DNA from: Acidovorax sp. Leaf78
GTDB taxonomy: Bacteria; Pseudomonadota; Gammaproteobacteria; Burkholderiales; Burkholderiaceae_C
DNA: 64,000 nt
Direction of reading: 5' to 3'
NCBI RefSeq assembly: GCF_001422735.1
Contig: NZ_LMLZ01000024.1
Location: 216,001-280,000 of the forward strand
Numbering within the stretch: position 1 is the stretch's first letter; each line of letters begins with the position of its first letter. The position numbers and the translations under genes were made by a program. Below, piece after piece: positions 8,808 to 16,959 of this stretch. The notes beneath the pieces were generated by a model. It was not told the origin of the DNA. It searched no databases and was given only the letters and a program-made list of their open reading frames with translations.

Positions 8808-9728
8808 TCATGCTTGGGCACGTTGAGTGCGCAGCGCGCTGTTGATGGCACCGCTGAGCTTCTTGGCGTAGTCGGGGTCGGTCGCGTAGCCGGCCTTTTG
8901 CAGCTCGGCGGCGTAGGCCACGGCCGAGCCGGTCTTGGCGGTGGCCTGGGCTTTTTCGTAGCGGGGGTTGTCGTTGATCAGCCGTGCGTAGTCGCGGAAG
9001 GAGTCTTCGTACGAGTCGTAGGCGCGGAACTTGGCCGTCACCTTTTGCGGCTTGCCGTTGATGAATTCGGTGGTCGTGATCTCGGCGACCTTGCCCGTCC
9101 AGCCCTTGCCGGCCTTGATGCCGAACAGGTTGAACGAGTTGGAGCCGTCCTTGTGGCGGATCTCGCTCTTGCCCCAGCCGGTTTCATGGCCGGCCTGGCC
9201 GAGCATGAAGCTGGCCGGAATGCCGCTGTCCTGCGCCACGCGCTCGGCGGTGCCGGACAGATGCTGCACAAAGCCTTCGCGGCCCTTGGGCGCCTGGATG
9301 GTGGACTCGGCCGGCGCGCTGCCCGAAGCCGCGGCAGCGCCGGGCAGCGAGCGCTGCAGGCTCAGCGTGGACGGTACGGAGAAGTTGGTGTCGGCCCCGC
9401 CCATCTGGCGCGACAGCTGGCGCGCAATGGCCTCGGACAGCCCGCCCTGCATGCCGGCCATGTTCACCGACAGCTGCTGGTCCAGCATGTCCTGGCCCAG
9501 GTCGGCCTGGCCGCCCTCCATCAGGCCGGACTTCATCGTCGCGTCGCGCATGCTCTTGATCAGCTCGCGCATGAACAGCGACTCGAACTGCTTGGCCACC
9601 TCGCGCGTGGTCTGCGCGTTGTTGGCCGTGCCCGCGTCGTACTTGAGCGAGTTCAGCGAGCGGATGTCCACCGCCAGCGCGTTCGACTTGCTGGTGGTGC
9701 TACCGGACGAAGGGAGGGTGAGGGCCAT
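8808..9728 (-). CDS. flgJ: flagellar rod-assembly protein and muramidase FlgJ
   Basis: A 306-residue bifunctional protein. The first about 110 residues are the rod-capping domain (QTTREVAKQFESLFMRELIK). After a Ser/Ala linker, residues about 148-303 form a glucosaminidase domain with the motif GQAGHETGWGK; the Glu near residue 182 is the predicted catalytic acid. The enzyme opens peptidoglycan for the growing rod in the periplasm. ATG 9728 was preferred because GAGG lies 7 bases upstream; a TTG two codons earlier is too close to that site. A family A repeat separates it from flgI. Confidence 0.93.
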   Translation of the reverse strand: MALTLPSSGSTTSKSNALAVDIRSLNSLKYDAGTANNAQTTREVAKQFESLFMRELIKSMRDATMKSGLMEGGQADLGQDMLDQQLSVNMAGMQGGLSEAIARQLSRQMGGADTNFSVPSTLSLQRSLPGAAAASGSAPAESTIQAPKGREGFVQHLSGTAERVAQDSGIPASFMLGQAGHETGWGKSEIRHKDGSNSFNLFGIKAGKGWTGKVAEITTTEFINGKPQKVTAKFRAYDSYEDSFRDYARLINDNPRYEKAQATAKTGSAVAYAAELQKAGYATDPDYAKKLSGAINSALRTQRAQA

Positions 9729-9788
9729 GGTCAAGCCTCTTGCGTTGGGCTACCCACTGGCCGTGAATCGGGCGCGGCGCAGGCCAGT

Positions 9789-9872
9789 GCACCCGTGGAA
9801 CTGGCTTTGCCAGGCCACCGGGTGCGTCCCCATCCCGAAGGAGAGGGGGAAGGCGCGAAGCGACTCAGGGGG
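9789..9872 (-). repeat. repeat family A, copy 2 (3' of flgI)
   Basis: A stem-loop GCACCC (9789-9794)/GGGTGC (9820-9825) encloses GTGG/CCAC and CTGGC-TTT-GCCAG. It is followed by a CCCC...GGGGG pairing around 9828-9848 and a GGCGCGAAGCGACTCAGGGGG end. The element ends 9 bases before the flgI stop codon, in the 147-base gap between flgI and flgJ. Confidence 0.75.
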
Positions 9873-9881
9873 TGCTTCATG

Positions 9882-11024
9882 TCAAATCACTTCCAGTTCG
9901 GCGTTCAGGGCGCCCGCGGCCTTGATGGCCTGCAGGATGGCCAGCAGGTCGCCGGGCGTGGCGCCCAGCGAGTTGAGCGCCTTGACCACGTCCGCCAACT
10001 GGGGCGACGACGGCATCTGGATGATGTTGCCCGGCTCCTGGTTGATGCGGATGTCGCTTTGCTGCGCCACCACGGTCTGCCCTTGCGAGAGCGGATTGGG
10101 CTGGCTGATGACCGGGGTGGAGCTGATGGTGATCGACAGGTTGCCGTGTGCGATGGCACACGGGCCCAGCGTGACCGCCTGGTTGAGCACCACCGATCCG
10201 GTGCGGGCATTGATGACCACCTTGGCGGCCGGTGTCATGGCTTCGAGCTGCAGCTCTTCCAGGTCGGCGATGAAGCCGACGCGGGCACCCGGGTCGATGG
10301 GCGCGCGGACCTGCACGGTGCGGCCGTCGAGCGCCGTGGCCAGGCCGTTGCCCAGCTTGCCGTTGATGGCCTGCGCCACGCGGCGCGCCACCTGGAAGTC
10401 GGAGGCATTGAGCCCCAGGTTGATGGTGGCGCCTTCGTTCAGGGGGGTGGGCACGGCCCGCTCGACCTGTGCGCCCTGCGGCACGCGGCCAGCGCTCAGG
10501 TGGTTGATCTGGACCTTGCTGCCGCCGGCGGAGGCGCCTGCGCCACCGACCACCACGTTGCCCTGGGCCAGTGCGTAGATCTCGCCATCGGCACCGCGCA
10601 GGGGCGTGACGATCAGCGTGCCGCCCTTGAGCGACTTGGCATTGCCCATGGAGGACACGTTGATGTCGATCATCTGCCCGGGCTGCGCAAAGGCCGGAAG
10701 CTGCGCCGTGACGATCACGGCCGCCACGTTCTTGAGCTGCAGCTGGTTGGCCGCGCCGGGCGGCAGGCTGATGCCCATCTGCTGCAGGTAGTTCGACATC
10801 GCCTGCGTGGTGTAGGGCATCTGCGTGGTCTGGTCGCCGGTGCCGTCCAGGCCCACGATCAGGCCGTAGCCCGTCAACTGGTTGCTGCGCACGCCTTGCA
10901 CCGCAGCCACTTCCTTGATGCGCAACGCATGGGCGGGCAGCGCCACCCCAGCGGCCACCAGGGCCAGCAGCAGCCAGAGAGCGCGCGAAGTGCGTGGCAG
11001 GAAGGAGTGGGACAAGGCTTTCAT
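9882..11024 (-). CDS. flgI: flagellar P-ring protein FlgI
   Basis: A 380-residue periplasmic protein forming the P-ring bushing of the basal body. It has a signal peptide (ALWLLLALVAAGVALPAHA) and then the family start LRIKEVAAVQGVRSNQLTGY. The interior carries NVAAVIVTAQLPAFA and the C-terminus NAELEVI. ATG 11024 was chosen for the signal peptide; the frame is open for nine more codons upstream without a better ribosome-binding site. FlgI lies between flgH and flgJ, as is usual, but with repeats on both sides. Confidence 0.93.
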   Translation of the reverse strand: MKALSHSFLPRTSRALWLLLALVAAGVALPAHALRIKEVAAVQGVRSNQLTGYGLIVGLDGTGDQTTQMPYTTQAMSNYLQQMGISLPPGAANQLQLKNVAAVIVTAQLPAFAQPGQMIDINVSSMGNAKSLKGGTLIVTPLRGADGEIYALAQGNVVVGGAGASAGGSKVQINHLSAGRVPQGAQVERAVPTPLNEGATINLGLNASDFQVARRVAQAINGKLGNGLATALDGRTVQVRAPIDPGARVGFIADLEELQLEAMTPAAKVVINARTGSVVLNQAVTLGPCAIAHGNLSITISSTPVISQPNPLSQGQTVVAQQSDIRINQEPGNIIQMPSSPQLADVVKALNSLGATPGDLLAILQAIKAAGALNAELEVI

Positions 11025-11051
11025 GGCATCGATTGTGGTCGGCCCCGCCAA

Positions 11052-11333
11052 GAACTAAAACCCAAAAAGAAGCCGGTTCACCGGCTTATTGCGTGCGTTC
11101 CCGGGCGGGTGGGGCGCGGCCAGTGGCGCGCAGAAAACCAGGCAGACGCTGGTGCCGCGCTACGGGGAAAAATATGATTCAAAACAGCATCTACCGCTTG
11201 ATAGGTAAGCGTTAGCAGCTATAAATTATGTAGCAATGACGGCGAGGGAGCACCACAGCCCCCAGACGTACAAAGTCTCATGCCCCCGGTATTTGGAGTC
11301 CCGGCGCATCCCGAGCCCGCCCCCGTAAAAACT
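11052..11333. other. intergenic stretch between flgI and flgH, no gene seen
   Basis: About 280 bases that show no open frame with coding character. They include a family B repeat at 11187-11226 and are followed directly by a family A repeat (11334-11450). No tRNA-like fold or clear promoter was recognised. The gap is unusual inside an flg operon. Confidence 0.6.
11187..11226. repeat. repeat family B, copy 1
   Basis: The segment reads CTACCGCTTGATAGG then TAAGCGTTAGCAGCTATAA. It matches the pattern CGCTTG-x-CAAGCG(C)AAGCAGCTAT seen at 43289, 43429, 28676 and, in split form, 18617-18698. The short inverted repeat CGCTT/AAGCG makes a small hairpin. Confidence 0.6.
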
Positions 11334-11450
11334 GGCGCGCCCCAGGCGAGGGCCGCCGCGCAAGGGCCGCCCCGCCGCGCTGGCGGCGTCCCCCTCCCCG
11401 TAGCGCGCAGCGCGTAGAGAGAGGGGGAAGGCGCGCAGCGCCTCAGGGGG
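11334..11450 (-). repeat. repeat family A, subtype II (3' of flgH)
   Basis: It starts GGCGCGCCCCAGGCGAG and has a stem GCCGCC...GGCGGC around the loop core AAGGGCCGCCCC. A second stem follows, CCCCCTC...GAGGGGG enclosing GCGC-GCA-GCGC, and the end is GGCGCGCAGCGCCTCAGGGGG. The copy at 43493 shares the loop core but has a different, equally well-paired stem. It ends 7 bases before the flgH stop. Confidence 0.75.
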
Positions 11451-11457
11451 TGAAACT

Positions 11458-12147
11458 CTAGAACGGCGTGACGGTATTGAAGATCCGGTTCATCCACCCC
11501 ATGGCCTGGGCTTCGTTCTGCGCCCCGCGGCCGCGCGATTCGACGCGCACGTTGGCCACCTGGGTGGAATTCACGATGCTGCCGGGCTGCAGGGCGCGCG
11601 GATCGATGGTGCCCGAGAAGCGCAGCACGTCCACGTTCTGGTTCACGCCGATCTGCTTTTCACCCGTCACGACCAGGTGGCCGTTGGGCAGCACGTCCAC
11701 CACGGTGGCGGTGATCGAGCCGGTGAAGGTGTTGGCGCTTTCGGTGCCGCCCTTGCCGGAGAAGGTGTTTTCCGAGCCCGCGCCCAGCGTGGTGACGTCG
11801 CTGAGCGACTTCTTCACGAAGGGCAGGTTGGTGATGCCGGCCTTGGCGTTGGAGGTGCGGTCCACGGTGGATGTGGACTTCTGGCTGGCCGTCACGTTCT
11901 CCACGATCATGATCGTCACGTTGTCGCCCACCAGGCGTGCACGGCGGTCTTCGAACGCAGGCCGGTAGCTGGCGTTGTGGAACAGGCTGCCGGTCACCGG
12001 TGGCGGTGTGCGCTGCACTGCGGCGATGGGCGGCGGCGTGGTGGGCAAAATGTCCACGGGCGGGGGCGGCGACATGGTGGCGCAGCCGGTGAGCACCAGC
12101 GCGCCGAGGGCTGCAGGCAGGGCGAGAAAGCGGTTGAACTGCAGCAT
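11458..12147 (-). CDS. flgH: flagellar L-ring lipoprotein FlgH
   Basis: A 229-residue outer-membrane lipoprotein forming the L-ring. The signal ends in the lipobox LVLTGC, giving Cys22 as the lipidated residue. Downstream come family segments DNVTIMIVENVTASQKS and GHLVVTGEKQIGVNQ and the C-terminus WMNRIFNTVTPF. ATG 12147 was chosen for the AGGAG 8 bases upstream and for correct signal length. The frame also runs back through a small ATGACG repeat (12153-12180) that overlaps the flgG stop. Confidence 0.93.
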   Translation of the reverse strand: MLQFNRFLALPAALGALVLTGCATMSPPPPVDILPTTPPPIAAVQRTPPPVTGSLFHNASYRPAFEDRRARLVGDNVTIMIVENVTASQKSTSTVDRTSNAKAGITNLPFVKKSLSDVTTLGAGSENTFSGKGGTESANTFTGSITATVVDVLPNGHLVVTGEKQIGVNQNVDVLRFSGTIDPRALQPGSIVNSTQVANVRVESRGRGAQNEAQAMGWMNRIFNTVTPF

Positions 12148-12176
12148 GGCAAAGGCTCCTGTCGTCATCGTCATCG

Positions 12177-12959
12177 TCACAGCTGTGCGAGCTTGGCCAG
12201 CATCTGGTCGGAGGTCTGGATGGCCTTGGAATTCATTTCGTAGGCGCGCTGGGTCTGGATCATGGTGACCAGCTCTTCCACCACGTTCACGTTGGAAGCT
12301 TCCAGAAAACCCTGCTTCAGGATGCCCAGGCCGTTGGTGCCGGGCGTGCCCTGCTGGGGCTGGCCGGACGCGGCGGATTCCTTGAACAGGTTCTGGCCGA
12401 TGGGCTCCAGGCCCGCCGGGTTGATGAACGCGGCCATCGCCAGGTTGCCCAGGGGCTGGGGCTGGGTGTTGCCCTGCACTGTGGCAGACACCACGCCGTC
12501 GGCGCTGATGGTCACGCTGGTGGCGTTGGCGGGCACGGTGATTCCGTTGGCCACGGGCAGGCCGCTGGAGGTGACCATGCGGCCTTGCGCATCGACCTGG
12601 AACGAGCCGTCGCGGGTGTAGCCCAGCGTGCCGTCGGGCATGGTCACTTCAAAGAAGCCGTTGCCGTTGATGGCCACATCCAGGTTGTTCTTCGACTCCT
12701 GCAGGCTGCCCTGCACGAAGTTGCGGCTGGTGGCCACGGTGCGCACACCCAGGCCCAGGTGCAGGCCGGTGGGCAGCTGGTTCTGCTCGGTGGTGGCAGC
12801 GCCCACCTGGCGCAGGTTCTGATAGATCAGATCTTCGAACACCGCGTTGTTGCGCTTGTAGCCGGTGGTGGAGACGTTGGCCAGGTTGTGCGAGACGACG
12901 TCGAGCTGGGTCTGCTGGGCAGACATGCCGGTCTTGGCGATCCAGAGGGAGTTGATCAT
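12177..12959 (-). CDS. flgG: flagellar distal rod protein FlgG
   Basis: A 260-residue rod protein. The N-terminus ([20 protein letters not shown], then [17 protein letters not shown]) and the C-terminus ([20 protein letters not shown]) carry the rod/hook signatures, and the length equals that of enterobacterial FlgG. It polymerises beyond FlgB, FlgC and FlgF, passing through the P and L rings. It lies between flgF and flgH in the operon. Confidence 0.95.
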   Translation of the reverse strand: MINSLWIAKTGMSAQQTQLDVVSHNLANVSTTGYKRNNAVFEDLIYQNLRQVGAATTEQNQLPTGLHLGLGVRTVATSRNFVQGSLQESKNNLDVAINGNGFFEVTMPDGTLGYTRDGSFQVDAQGRMVTSSGLPVANGITVPANATSVTISADGVVSATVQGNTQPQPLGNLAMAAFINPAGLEPIGQNLFKESAASGQPQQGTPGTNGLGILKQGFLEASNVNVVEELVTMIQTQRAYEMNSKAIQTSDQMLAKLAQL

Positions 12960-12995
12960 GGTGCTTCCTTATGGCGTGTCAGCGTGCGATCCGCT

Positions 12996-13736
12996 TCAGC
13001 CGTTCATGCTCAGCAACTGGCTGGCGGTCTTGTCATTGGTCTCGGCGGTCTGCAGCAGGCGCATCTGCTGCTCGAACTGGCGCGATGCGGCAATCATTCC
13101 GACCATGCTTTCCACCGGGTTCACGTTGGAGCCTTCCACTGCGCCGGACAGCATGCGGGCGTTGGCATCGTTGGGCATGGGGTCGCCCGACGTGGTGCGA
13201 AACAGGCCATCGTCGCTGCGCTTGAGCGGGTCTTCCTGTGCGGGCGTGGCGAGCTTGAGGCGGCCGATGTTCTGCGCGGCCTGGCCCGGGATCTTGGCGG
13301 TGATGGTGCCGTCGCCGCCCAGCGAAACCTCGGCACCCGGCGGCACGTCGATGGGTGCGCCGCCGTCGGACAGCACGGGCAGGCCCGTAGGGGTCATCAG
13401 CTGGCCGGCGGCCGACACTTCAAAGGTGCCCGCACGGGTATAGGCCTCCGTGCCGTCCAGGCCCTGCACGGCAAACCATGCATTGCCGGCGGCCATGGCG
13501 TCGAGATTGCGGCCGGTGCGCTGCACCGGGCCGGGCGTGTTCACGTAGCCCGAGGTGGCTTCGAGCGCGAAGACGCGGGTCTTGGAGCCATCGCCCTGCA
13601 TGGGCACCGAGCGGAAGGTCGACATCTCCGCGCGAAAGCCCTGGGTGGACGCGTTGGCCAAGTTGTTGGACAGCACGGCCTGCCGGTGGGCGGCCGCGTT
13701 GGCGCCTGTCATCGAGGTGTAGATGATGCGGTCCAT
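12996..13736 (-). CDS. flgF: flagellar proximal rod protein FlgF
   Basis: A 246-residue rod protein. It begins MDRIIYTSMTGANAAAHRQ and carries the rod motif VLSNNLANASTQGFRAE. The C-terminal motif NVNPVESMVGMIAASRQFEQ is typical of FlgF. It follows flgE after about 60 bases, a gap containing a 9-base tandem repeat, and precedes flgG. Confidence 0.94.
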   Translation of the reverse strand: MDRIIYTSMTGANAAAHRQAVLSNNLANASTQGFRAEMSTFRSVPMQGDGSKTRVFALEATSGYVNTPGPVQRTGRNLDAMAAGNAWFAVQGLDGTEAYTRAGTFEVSAAGQLMTPTGLPVLSDGGAPIDVPPGAEVSLGGDGTITAKIPGQAAQNIGRLKLATPAQEDPLKRSDDGLFRTTSGDPMPNDANARMLSGAVEGSNVNPVESMVGMIAASRQFEQQMRLLQTAETNDKTASQLLSMNG

Positions 13737-13775
13737 AAGTGCTTTCCGAAGTCCAGTGCAGGGTCAGTGGCGTGT

Positions 13776-13799
13776 GATCAGGTCGATCAGGTCGATCAG
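13776..13799 (-). repeat. 9-base tandem repeat over the flgE stop codon
   Basis: The unit GATCAGGTC occurs twice in full and once in part (13776-13784, 13785-13793, 13794-13799). Read on the minus strand, it places TGA stops in the flgE frame three times, nine bases apart, so the repeat supplies back-up termination codons. Confidence 0.7.
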
Positions 13800-15076
13800 C
13801 GCAAATTCACCAGGGTGGACATCACCTGGTCTTGCGTCTTGATCGTCTGCGCGTTGGCCTGGTAGGCGCGCTGCGCGGTCATCATGTTCACGAGTTCGGC
13901 GGTCAGGTCGACGTTGGAGTCTTCCAGCGCGCCCGAGCGCAGCGAGCCGAAGTTGCCATCGGTGGCGGTGCCCACCACCGGCTGGCCGGATTCGAACGTG
14001 GCCACCCAGTTGTTGCCGCCCACCGAGGCCAGGCCCTGCGTGTTGCGAAAGCTCGACAGGGCGACCTGGCCTTCGGCACGGGTCACGCCGTTCGAGTAAC
14101 GGGTCATGATCATCCCGTTGTTCTCGATGTTGATGCCGGTCAGCTCGCCGGAGGTGTAGCCGTCCTGGCTCAGGGTGGACACCGAGAACTTCTGGCCGAA
14201 CTGCGTCACCTTGTCCAGCGCCACATCCACCGTGTAGGGCGTCAGGTTGTTGGGGTTCGGGGGCGTCGGGTTGACGGTCAGCGGCAGCGAAAAGCCGGTG
14301 GCAGGCGGCGTGGCGGCCGGGCCGACTATGGCGCCGTTGTTGTCGAAGGTGATCTGGCCGATGGCCGTGGCCACCACGGGCGGCGTGGCGGTGGGGTCGT
14401 CCAGCGCGTCGTACACGTCCCAGGTGTTGGCGGTGGCGGTCTTCTGGAAGTACAGGTTGACCGGCTTGGCAACGCCCTGACTGTCGTACACGTTGATCGA
14501 GGTGCCGTAGGTGGCGCGCGGCGTGGCGGGCACGGGCGGCGTGGCCGTGGGGTTGCCTGCTGCGTCGGTGGCGCGTGCGTCCAGGTTGAACGCTGCCGTG
14601 ATCTTGGTGGTCTGCTTGGCAGGGATGGGTTCGGTCGTCGGGAACACCATCGGGATCGGGTCGGTGCCCGACCGCAGGCCCGTGGCCGGGTCCACCGGAA
14701 AGCCCATCACCTTGGCGTTGTCGTTGGTGATCATGTTGCCTTCCTTGTCCAGCTTGAAGTTGCCGGAGCGGGTGTAGGCAGGCGTGCCATCGGGCATGGT
14801 CAGCGAGAAGAAGCCGTTGCCGTTGATGGCCACATCGAGGCTGTTGCCGGTGATGGTGAGGTTGCCCTGCGTGAACTGCTGCGACACCGCAGCGACTTCC
14901 ACACCGATGCCGGCGTTGGTACCGCCAGCCGAGCCGATGGCCGAGGCCACCATCTCAGCGAACTCGGCCCGCGAGGCCTTGAAGCCCACGGTGTTGGAGT
15001 TGGCGATGTTGTGCCCGATGACATCGAGATTTTTGCTGGCGGCATTCAAGCCCGACAGGCCTTGCTGAAAACTCAT
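13796..15076 (-). CDS. flgE: flagellar hook protein FlgE
   Basis: A 426-residue hook subunit. The N-terminal motif LDVIGHNIANSNTVGFKASR and the C-terminal motif DLTAELVNMMTAQRAYQANA mark the hook family. The middle has Thr/Pro-rich inserts (for example TPPVPATPRATYG and NPTPPNPNNLTPYTVD), making the variable outer domain. The gene follows flgD after 44 bases. Confidence 0.95.
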   Translation of the reverse strand: MSFQQGLSGLNAASKNLDVIGHNIANSNTVGFKASRAEFAEMVASAIGSAGGTNAGIGVEVAAVSQQFTQGNLTITGNSLDVAINGNGFFSLTMPDGTPAYTRSGNFKLDKEGNMITNDNAKVMGFPVDPATGLRSGTDPIPMVFPTTEPIPAKQTTKITAAFNLDARATDAAGNPTATPPVPATPRATYGTSINVYDSQGVAKPVNLYFQKTATANTWDVYDALDDPTATPPVVATAIGQITFDNNGAIVGPAATPPATGFSLPLTVNPTPPNPNNLTPYTVDVALDKVTQFGQKFSVSTLSQDGYTSGELTGINIENNGMIMTRYSNGVTRAEGQVALSSFRNTQGLASVGGNNWVATFESGQPVVGTATDGNFGSLRSGALEDSNVDLTAELVNMMTAQRAYQANAQTIKTQDQVMSTLVNLR

Positions 15077-15120
15077 GGTGTTCTCCTATGGACGCGAAGA
15101 AAAGGGGGGGCGGGCCGGCG

Positions 15121-15780
15121 TTACACCAGGGCCTTGATCTGGCTGTAGCTGATGGTCTTGCCGTTGGACAGGGTCAGCTGGAGCTGGCCGTCCTCGGCGC
15201 CCGCGGCGGTGACCTTGGACAGGGCCAGCGGCGTGCTCGACAGCTTGGCCGAGCCGTTGACGGCGCTGACGCGGAACTGCAGCGCATCGGTGGCGCCGGT
15301 GTATTTGCTGGCATCCCACTCGAAGGTGTGGCGGCCTGCGCCCTTGGCGCCCAGGTCGATCGTGTCCACCACCTGGCCACCGGCGGTGGTGACCTCGATC
15401 TTCACGTTCGTGGCCGCCGACGGCAGCTCGAAACCGCCCTTGCCGACCTTGTCGGCCACCGCGATGGAGGCGCCTTCGGTCAGCACGTTGCGCCCGATCA
15501 GCGTGGTGCCCTGCATGACCTGCAGCGAGTTGAACTGCTCGGACATGCTCTGCATGGTCTGGTTGAGCTGCTGGATGCCGGTGACCGTGTTGATCTGCGC
15601 GATCTGCGAGGTCATCTGGGCGTTGTCCAGCGGGTTCATCGGGTCCTGGTTGTTCAGCTGCGCGACGAGCAGCTTCAAGAACCGGTCCTGCGCGGCTGCG
15701 GGGTCCGTGGCGGCGTTGGCCTTGGTGCCGCCGGTGGCGTCGGTGACGGTGGGCGCGCTGGTGGTGGAGTTGAGGATCAT
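15121..15780 (-). CDS. flgD: flagellar hook capping protein FlgD
   Basis: A 219-residue scaffold protein that caps the growing hook and is lost at completion. The N-terminus shows the FlgD signature QDRFLKLLVAQLNNQDPMNP followed by LDNAQMTSQIAQIN. The C-terminal part has Ig-like segments (GRHTFEWDASKYTGA). It sits between flgC and flgE. Confidence 0.94.
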   Translation of the reverse strand: MILNSTTSAPTVTDATGGTKANAATDPAAAQDRFLKLLVAQLNNQDPMNPLDNAQMTSQIAQINTVTGIQQLNQTMQSMSEQFNSLQVMQGTTLIGRNVLTEGASIAVADKVGKGGFELPSAATNVKIEVTTAGGQVVDTIDLGAKGAGRHTFEWDASKYTGATDALQFRVSAVNGSAKLSSTPLALSKVTAAGAEDGQLQLTLSNGKTISYSQIKALV

Positions 15781-15795
15781 GGTGAGGTCCTTGAG

Positions 15796-16200
15796 TTACT
15801 GGCCCATCTGCAGGGTCTTGAGGAGCAGCGACTTGGCCGTGTTCATGACCTCGACGTTGTTTTGGTAAGAGCGCGAGGCGGAGATCATGTTGACCATCTC
15901 CTCCACCGCGTTGACGTTGGAATGCGTGACGTAGCCCTGCTCGTCGGCGGACGGGTGGCTGGGGTCGTGCACCTTGCGGCCTGGCGTGTTGCTTTCGTTG
16001 ATGCCCGTCACGCGCACGCCGGCAGAGCTTTCCGCGCCCATGGGCTCGGTCTGGAACATCACCTGGCGTGCCTTGTAGGCCTTGCCATCGGGGCCGGCCA
16101 CGGCATCGACGTTGGCCAGGTTGCTGGCCACCACGTTGAGCCGCTGCGACTGCGCACTGATGGCGCTGCCCGACACATTGAAGATGGAGAACATGGACAT
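15796..16200 (-). CDS. flgC: flagellar proximal rod protein FlgC
   Basis: A 134-residue rod subunit. It starts MSMFSIFNVSGSAISAQSQR, continues with VVASNLANVDA, and ends with the helix NMISASRSYQNNVEVMNTAK. The ATG at 16200 was preferred because the longer open frame runs back into flgB in another frame. It lies 41 bases after flgB. Confidence 0.94.
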   Translation of the reverse strand: MSMFSIFNVSGSAISAQSQRLNVVASNLANVDAVAGPDGKAYKARQVMFQTEPMGAESSAGVRVTGINESNTPGRKVHDPSHPSADEQGYVTHSNVNAVEEMVNMISASRSYQNNVEVMNTAKSLLLKTLQMGQ

Positions 16201-16241
16201 GGGGTGACTCGCTTTCTGCGCTCGATGCGGGGGCGTTTTGC

Positions 16242-16703
16242 TTATTGGCCCTGGATGGCGCTGAGCATGGTTTTGGCGTTGCCGTTGATGAACCGCAGCG
16301 TGGCTTCGTAGCGCACGGCGTTGTCGACGAAATTGGCGCGTTCGCGGTCCAGGTCGACCGTGTTGTTGTCCAGGGCGGGCTGGGTCTGCACCGAATAGCC
16401 CAGCGAGCCCTTGGCGCCCAGCTCGCCGCTCATGCGGCTGGTGGGCAGGGGCATGTGGCGCGCGTCGGTGGTGCCGGCCGTACCCACGGAACCCGCGGTC
16501 AGCTTGGTGGTGAAGCCCGAGCCGGTGCCCGTGCTGCTCTCGCCCGTGGCCTCTTTCAGCGCTTCGCTGAACTTGAAGTCGCGCGCCACGTAGCCGGGGG
16601 TGTCCGAGTTCGCAATGTTGCTGGCGATGGCACGCTGGCGCTCGGAACGCAGGATCAGTGCGTTGCCGTGGAAGTCCAGCCGGTTGGTCATCTTGTCGAG
16701 CAT
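16242..16703 (-). CDS. flgB: flagellar proximal rod protein FlgB
   Basis: A 153-residue protein and the first gene of the rod/hook operon. It carries the rod motif RQRAIASNIANSDTPGYVAR and ends FINGNAKTMLSAIQGQ. The start is ATG 16703 with GAGG 6 bases upstream. The open frame that continues to 17177 lies in the flgA-flgB control region and is not coding. The 5' leader holds a hairpin (16731-16757). Confidence 0.94.
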   Translation of the reverse strand: MLDKMTNRLDFHGNALILRSERQRAIASNIANSDTPGYVARDFKFSEALKEATGESSTGTGSGFTTKLTAGSVGTAGTTDARHMPLPTSRMSGELGAKGSLGYSVQTQPALDNNTVDLDRERANFVDNAVRYEATLRFINGNAKTMLSAIQGQ

Positions 16704-16730
16704 GTTTGCCTCGTGCCCTGGAGTGCAAAG

Positions 16731-16757
16731 ACGCCGGTCCAGGGGGTTTTCCGGCGT
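16731..16757 (-). promoter_or_regulatory. hairpin in the flgB leader
   Basis: A perfect 7-base inverted repeat, ACGCCGG (16731-16737) and CCGGCGT (16751-16757), has a 13-base loop. On the minus strand it would lie 28-54 bases upstream of the flgB start codon, outside the ribosome-binding site. It could affect leader stability or bind a regulator. No clear sigma-70 or sigma-54 promoter was found between flgA and flgB. Confidence 0.4.
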
Positions 16758-16959
16758 GGCTCGATTGTGGAGAGCGTGGCTTTTTTCTAAAGCGCGAAGA
16801 ACGCGGAAATGGGCGCGCAGTTTCGGGTTTTGCCCGGGCCGGGCCTGCCTATAGTTCCAGTCGTGAAATAGTCTTTGCCGCCCTGTGCGGGAAGACCCGC
16901 GACGACTCGACGACGTGCGACGACTTGCGAACCCGCCCCGCGATGCCCCAGGAGGCCCC

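Noticed and set aside
6806..8845. Plus-strand open frame of 679 codons opposite flgK
   Set aside because: It mirrors flgK exactly in extent and has shadow composition rich in His, Val and Gly.
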